This document shows, in pieces, positions 6,686-8,971 of a DNA stretch of 8,971 nucleotides. Under the pieces are notes generated by a model. That model ran no database searches. It was not told the origin of the DNA and worked only from the letters and a program-made list of their open reading frames with translations. Each line of letters opens with the position of its first letter. Within the stretch, counting starts at the first letter, position 1. The position numbers and the translations under genes were made by a program. The DNA is from Myxococcales bacterium (lineage in GTDB: Bacteria; Myxococcota_A; Polyangia; Polyangiales; Houyiibacteriaceae): assembly GCA_013002645.1 (NCBI GenBank), contig JABDJF010000428.1:1-8971 (forward strand), written 5' to 3'.

Positions 6686-7666
6686 TCACGTGACGAAGGA
6701 CTGACGACCGCCTCCCGCTCTCATGGCATCTACCCCCCCGAGATCTCTGATCGTCCGGTTTGTGGCGTAGCGTTGCCACGCCACCGCAACCAAGAAAACG
6801 CCGTTCATCAGGAACACTCGGATGTAAAGGTACAGCTCCAGACGATCGAACATGGCGCAAATCGCCATCAGATAGCTGTGCGGCGCCAACGACACCAACG
6901 CCCAAAGCCGCATGGGCCCCAGGTTGTGTTTCCTATAGACTTCCGATGCTTCGCCGTTGCTCTCGACCAACTGGCTGAGGCTCCACGCGTCGCGGTTGAG
7001 CCAGTGGACGAGCGCTTTTTGGCGACTGAGGTGCGGGACGAGCGCGTAGTTGATCGCTAGCCGCATGATGAGCCCCTTACTGCTTGCCGCTTCAACGGTG
7101 TCGTCGATATCGTCGGCGTCTCGGCCCTCGCCGCCCTGGTCCGGGCGGGTGGCCCTGAGATACGACTCCTTGTAGAAATCATACATCGCCACGTGCACGA
7201 CAGTGAGGCCCAATGCGGGGACCATGAGGGCGAGATCGTAAGGGTTATGGCGGGTTACCCAGATGTGATAGAAGGCCGGGAAGACGGTGAAAACCGCGAC
7301 CAGTGCGTCCGCAGCGCCGTCGAGTGCGCGTCCGAACTCCGATTGTAGGTTCCTGGCACGAGCGAGAATTCCATCAGCGCCGTCCAAGATTGAGGCTGCC
7401 CAGAGACCGATGCCCCCGGCCAGCATCGCCGCGGGCGTGCCCCAAAGGAAGGCGCAGCCGGCGGCGAAACCCAGAACGATCGTGGATAGCGTGATCATGT
7501 TCGGAGTTATCGGTGTCCTGAAGACCGATTTAACGAACAGATACGCTAGCGTGCGGTGCACGTATCTGTTGACGGGGTCCTCCACATCGTTCGACTTCAG
7601 GAGGTGGTCCAGGCGCGGCAGGGTTGCCATCTGGGGAGGCATAGACGGGAAGTTAGCAAGAGTCAC
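6686..7666 (-). CDS. CDP-alcohol phosphotransferase 2 (CDP-alcohol phosphatidyltransferase family)
   Basis: This integral membrane transferase of up to 326 residues has the full family signature at 95-120 (D95, D98, G99, A102, R103, G112, D116, D120), perfect in spacing. It is preceded by KSNDVEDPVNRYVHR (24-38) and TPITPNMITLSTIVLGF (51-67), the typical entry to the first helix. Helices are likely at about 57-75, 80-97, 118-136, 147-163, 253-271 and 278-298, with a soluble acidic insert near 172-195. It would use a CDP-activated alcohol, plausibly the CDP-inositol made by the next gene, and transfer it to a second alcohol. It does not look like a fused enzyme. The start is uncertain: GTG at 7666 gives the longest form, while ATGs at 7642 and 7630 give forms shorter by 8 and 12 residues, and none has a good Shine-Dalgarno. 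It is the first gene of the cluster, diverging from the radical SAM pseudogene. Confidence 0.87.
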   Translation of the reverse strand: MTLANFPSMPPQMATLPRLDHLLKSNDVEDPVNRYVHRTLAYLFVKSVFRTPITPNMITLSTIVLGFAAGCAFLWGTPAAMLAGGIGLWAASILDGADGILARARNLQSEFGRALDGAADALVAVFTVFPAFYHIWVTRHNPYDLALMVPALGLTVVHVAMYDFYKESYLRATRPDQGGEGRDADDIDDTVEAASSKGLIMRLAINYALVPHLSRQKALVHWLNRDAWSLSQLVESNGEASEVYRKHNLGPMRLWALVSLAPHSYLMAICAMFDRLELYLYIRVFLMNGVFLVAVAWQRYATNRTIRDLGGVDAMRAGGGRQSFVT

Positions 7667-7742
7667 GCCAGTTTTCGCAAGAATTTCGCCAATTCGTCAC
7701 AAAGGCGGCTCTGCGACATACGCCCTGCGAAGGAACCACTCG
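7667..7742. promoter_or_regulatory. divergent intergenic region, likely promoter of the inositol cluster
   Basis: These 76 bp separate the leftward inositol cluster from the rightward radical SAM pseudogene, so the cluster promoter should lie here or just inside the pseudogene. Two TTTCGC direct repeats (7673-7678 and 7684-7689) are 11 bp apart, about one helical turn, with a further TTCG at 7693-7696; such spacing suits a DNA-binding protein. An AAGGA (7730-7734), 8 nt before the ATG at 7743, is the old ribosome-binding site of the pseudogene. No convincing -35/-10 pair is visible. Confidence 0.35.
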
Positions 7743-8144
7743 ATGCGTCATCATGCCCTGCAAGCCCGCCTGCGTCCGCTCACGCCGTACCCACCCCGGA
7801 CGGCGGCGCGAGCGGTCAATGCCGTGAGGCGGCCCGAGTCCCCACTCCTCGTGCAGCTGGTCGTTATCCGCCGGTGCAACCTCAGCTGCGGCTAATGCAA
7901 CGAATACGACGACCATTCGCCACCGATCCCCGTCCAAGAGCTACTCGCACGTGTCGATCATCTAGCTGAGATGGGTTGTTTGGTGCTTACGTTGACCGGG
8001 GGAGAGACTTTCATGCATCCCCAGTTGGGCGCTGTCGTCGTTCGTGCAGTCTCCCATGACATGGTGGTAACGGCGATTTCCGACGCATATCCGATCACGC
8101 GAGGTTGGATCCAGCGGATGAACGACGTTGGACACGGGGGATAA
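7743..8144 (+). pseudogene. radical SAM protein remnant: stop codon in the CxxxCxxC motif and C-terminal truncation
   Basis: From ATG 7743, with an AAGGA ribosome-binding site 8 nt upstream, the frame codes about 40 residues and then VVIRRCNLSCG-stop-CNEYDD. TAA at 7893-7895 stands where the family normally has Tyr between the second and third cluster cysteines (C45, C49, C52), a one-base change from TAT or TAC. The same frame continues with clear homology past the stop: PIPVQELLARVDHLAEMG, then LTLTGGETF, where the family has GGEP, then VVTAISDAYPIT where a TNGYLLT-like stretch is usual. It ends at a second TAA (8142-8144) after about 133 codons, whereas family members generally exceed 300 residues. 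Only the first third of the SAM barrel is left, so the gene should be non-functional. The intact protein would have held a 4Fe-4S cluster and made 5'-deoxyadenosyl radicals, in the broad group that includes HpnH-like enzymes; its substrate is unknown. Confidence 0.85.
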
Positions 8145-8183
8145 CGCAGCGCAATCAAAGCCAATGCGCGAATACCAACCTAG

Positions 8184-8264
8184 TGCCGGGGGCGGGACTC
8201 GAACCCACACGTGTTACCACGGGCGATTTTAAGTCGCCTGCGTCTGCCATTCCGCCACCCCGGC
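8184..8264 (-). tRNA. tRNA-Leu (anticodon UAA)
   Basis: Read on the minus strand, an 81-nt class II tRNA folds cleanly. The acceptor stem is GCCGGGG/CCCCGGC with discriminator A (8184), and the D-arm begins TGGCGGAATGGCAGACGC. The anticodon stem GGCGA/TCGCC encloses CT-TAA-AA with the anticodon at 8229-8231. A variable arm CGTG-GTAA-CACG and the T-arm GTGGG-TTCGAGT-CCCGC follow. A UAA anticodon reads UUA and probably UUG leucine codons. The CCA end is not encoded (CTA follows), so it is added after transcription. It lies 18 bp downstream of panD on the same strand and could be processed from a panD transcript. Confidence 0.95.
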
Positions 8265-8282
8265 AAGGCGCGAATCATCGCG

Positions 8283-8690
8283 TTAATGAACGAGCTCGTC
8301 CACCCGGCGCGGCATTTGCGGGCCCGGGCGCTCGGGGCCCGTGTCGACGATTCGGTTCTTGCTGTCGACCAGCACGACCTTTGGTTTGTGCGCTCGCGCC
8401 TCTTCGTCGGTCATCTCGCCAAAGTTGGCGATGATTGCAAGGTCGCCGGGGCTCATATGATGGGCGGCCGCGCCGTTGACACAGATCACGCCCGAGCCTC
8501 TCGGGCCCTCGAGCGCATAGGTCGCTAAGCGCGTCCCCTGCGTGATGTTCCAGATCTGAACTTCTTCGTGCTCCAGGATGCCAGCGGCATCGAGCAGGTT
8601 GGCGTCGATCGTCACGCTGCCTTCGTAGTCCAAGTCCGCGTGGGTGATCGTAGCTCGGTGGATCTTTCCGAGGAACATTCGTCGGCGCAT
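8283..8690 (-). CDS. panD: aspartate 1-decarboxylase (pyruvoyl enzyme)
   Basis: PanD decarboxylates L-aspartate to beta-alanine for pantothenate and coenzyme A synthesis. The 135-residue proenzyme cleaves itself between G24 and S25 in YEGSVTID; Ser25 becomes the pyruvoyl group of the alpha chain. K9, H11, R54, Y58 and the N72-G-A-A-A76 turn fall at the positions known from the E. coli enzyme, so the active site looks complete. The C-terminus (about 116-135) is a Pro/Arg-rich tail slightly longer than the core fold needs. The ATG at 8690 has a strong GGAGG (8699-8703) at 8-nt spacing. No other pantothenate gene is in the window; the neighbours are tRNA-Leu downstream and a probable PilZ-domain gene upstream, both on the same strand. 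Confidence 0.97.
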   Translation of the reverse strand: MRRRMFLGKIHRATITHADLDYEGSVTIDANLLDAAGILEHEEVQIWNITQGTRLATYALEGPRGSGVICVNGAAAHHMSPGDLAIIANFGEMTDEEARAHKPKVVLVDSKNRIVDTGPERPGPQMPRRVDELVH

Positions 8691-8813
8691 GTTGTGAACC
8701 TCCGTAGCGTCCCGAAATGGGTACGCTCAGATGCAAGGAGAACTTAACCCCTGATTCAGAACGCCGCAAGCATTCGCATCAATTCCGATCCCCGCGGGCG
8801 AAATTGAACGATT
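8691..8813 (-). other. intergenic region upstream of panD
   Basis: These 123 bp between the PilZ-like gene and panD carry the panD ribosome-binding site (8699-8703). A possible minus-strand promoter is TTGATG-N17-CTGAAT, but it matches the consensus weakly. The inverted repeat at 8779-8807 lies just after the upstream gene's stop. No RNA gene or riboswitch is recognised. Confidence 0.4.
8779..8807. terminator. imperfect inverted repeat after the PilZ-like gene, possible terminator
   Basis: TCAATT (8779-8784) pairs with AATTGA (8802-8807) around a GC-rich centre containing the palindrome CCCGCGGG (8791-8798). It begins 6 bp beyond the stop codon of the upstream gene in the minus direction. 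There is no T-tract, so intrinsic termination is unproven. Confidence 0.3.
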
Positions 8814-8971
8814 TCAGGCGGTGGGCGCCGTGATGAACTCGAGCCCCAGCAGGTAGCCGTCGGGCCGCGCCTGGGACCAGACGACCCTCGCGTGCTCGAC
8901 CGTGGCATGGTTGGGCGCCGTCCGAACCCGAAGGGTGCAGACGTGATCGAGGGGCACGCCCATATCGACCG
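8814..8971 (-). CDS. 3' end of a probable PilZ-domain protein (truncated by window edge)
   Basis: The minus-strand frame is open from the window edge to TGA at 8814-8816 and gives 51 residues. The end reads VEHARVVWSQARPDGYLLGLEFITAPTA. An alternating hydrophobic strand followed by ARVVW, a short polar turn and a G-x-E-F strand is the usual close of a PilZ domain (compare RVVW...GVEF), the c-di-GMP-binding or related beta-barrel. The defining RxxxR and D/NxSxxG motifs would lie further upstream and are not seen, so ligand binding cannot be judged. It is in the same orientation as panD with a 123-bp gap. Confidence 0.55.
   Translation of the reverse strand, partial: VDMGVPLDHVCTLRVRTAPNHATVEHARVVWSQARPDGYLLGLEFITAPTA

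Noticed and set aside
7287..7895. 202-codon plus-strand frame ending at the radical SAM stop
   Set aside because: Its first part is only the antisense of CDP-alcohol phosphotransferase 2. Only the part from ATG 7743, with its own ribosome site, is homologous to radical SAM proteins.
7893..7895. Stop-codon readthrough or recoding that gives a functional radical SAM protein
   Set aside because: Even with readthrough the frame ends after about 133 codons and lacks most of the SAM barrel, so decay is the simpler explanation.
8105..8528. Plus-strand open frames across tRNA-Leu and panD
   Set aside because: They run antisense through a tRNA and a complete PanD and show no family resemblance.
1..8971. 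CRISPR array, insertion sequence or prophage genes
   Set aside because: There are no regularly spaced repeats, no transposase or integrase motifs, and no terminal inverted repeats flanking a coding unit.

Overview
This window comes from a GC-rich bacterial chromosome. Gene content (inositol-phosphate metabolism, a 12-helix MMPL/RND protein, a Gly/Met-repeat secreted-type protein, a probable PilZ-domain protein) and codon use fit an environmental deltaproteobacterial/Myxococcota-like lineage. That placement is an inference from style; no phylogenetic marker is present. Three genes at the right (a PilZ-like 3' end, panD and tRNA-Leu) and the five-gene central cluster are on the minus strand. 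The partial gene at the left edge and a decayed radical SAM gene are on the plus strand.

Layout from left to right: (1) positions 1-549, the 3' end of an unrecognised protein that begins in a Gly/Met repeat; (2) 550-807, non-coding with several small hairpins and a possible REP-like palindrome; (3) 808-7666, five leftward genes in transcription order: CDP-alcohol phosphotransferase 2 (7666-6686), inositol-1-phosphate cytidylyltransferase-like enzyme (6599-5760), CDP-alcohol phosphotransferase 1 with an N-terminal remnant domain (5738-4656), MMPL/RND membrane protein (4659-2191) and myo-inositol-1-phosphate synthase (2121-808); (4) 7743-8144, a broken and truncated radical SAM gene running divergently from the cluster; (5) 8184-8264, tRNA-Leu(UAA); (6) 8283-8690, panD; (7) 8814-8971, the 3' end of a probable PilZ-domain protein.

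The five-gene cluster is the main interest. Ino1 makes inositol-1-phosphate from glucose-6-phosphate. The cytidylyltransferase would activate it to CDP-inositol. Either or both membrane CDP-alcohol phosphotransferases would pass the phosphoinositol group to an acceptor, either a second inositol-phosphate (giving di-inositol phosphates) or a lipid alcohol (giving an inositol phospholipid directly, without a phosphatidylinositol-phosphate intermediate). The RND protein sits between the synthase and transferase genes and overlaps a transferase gene by 4 bp, so it plausibly moves the lipid product across or between membranes. The enzyme chemistry is family knowledge; the acceptor and the transport role are inference.

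Two decay signals stand out. CDP-alcohol phosphotransferase 1 carries what looks like the worn-down rear half of a nucleotidyltransferase domain, while an intact stand-alone nucleotidyltransferase lies immediately upstream. The radical SAM gene has a stop codon inside its cysteine motif and loses its C-terminal part just before the tRNA gene.
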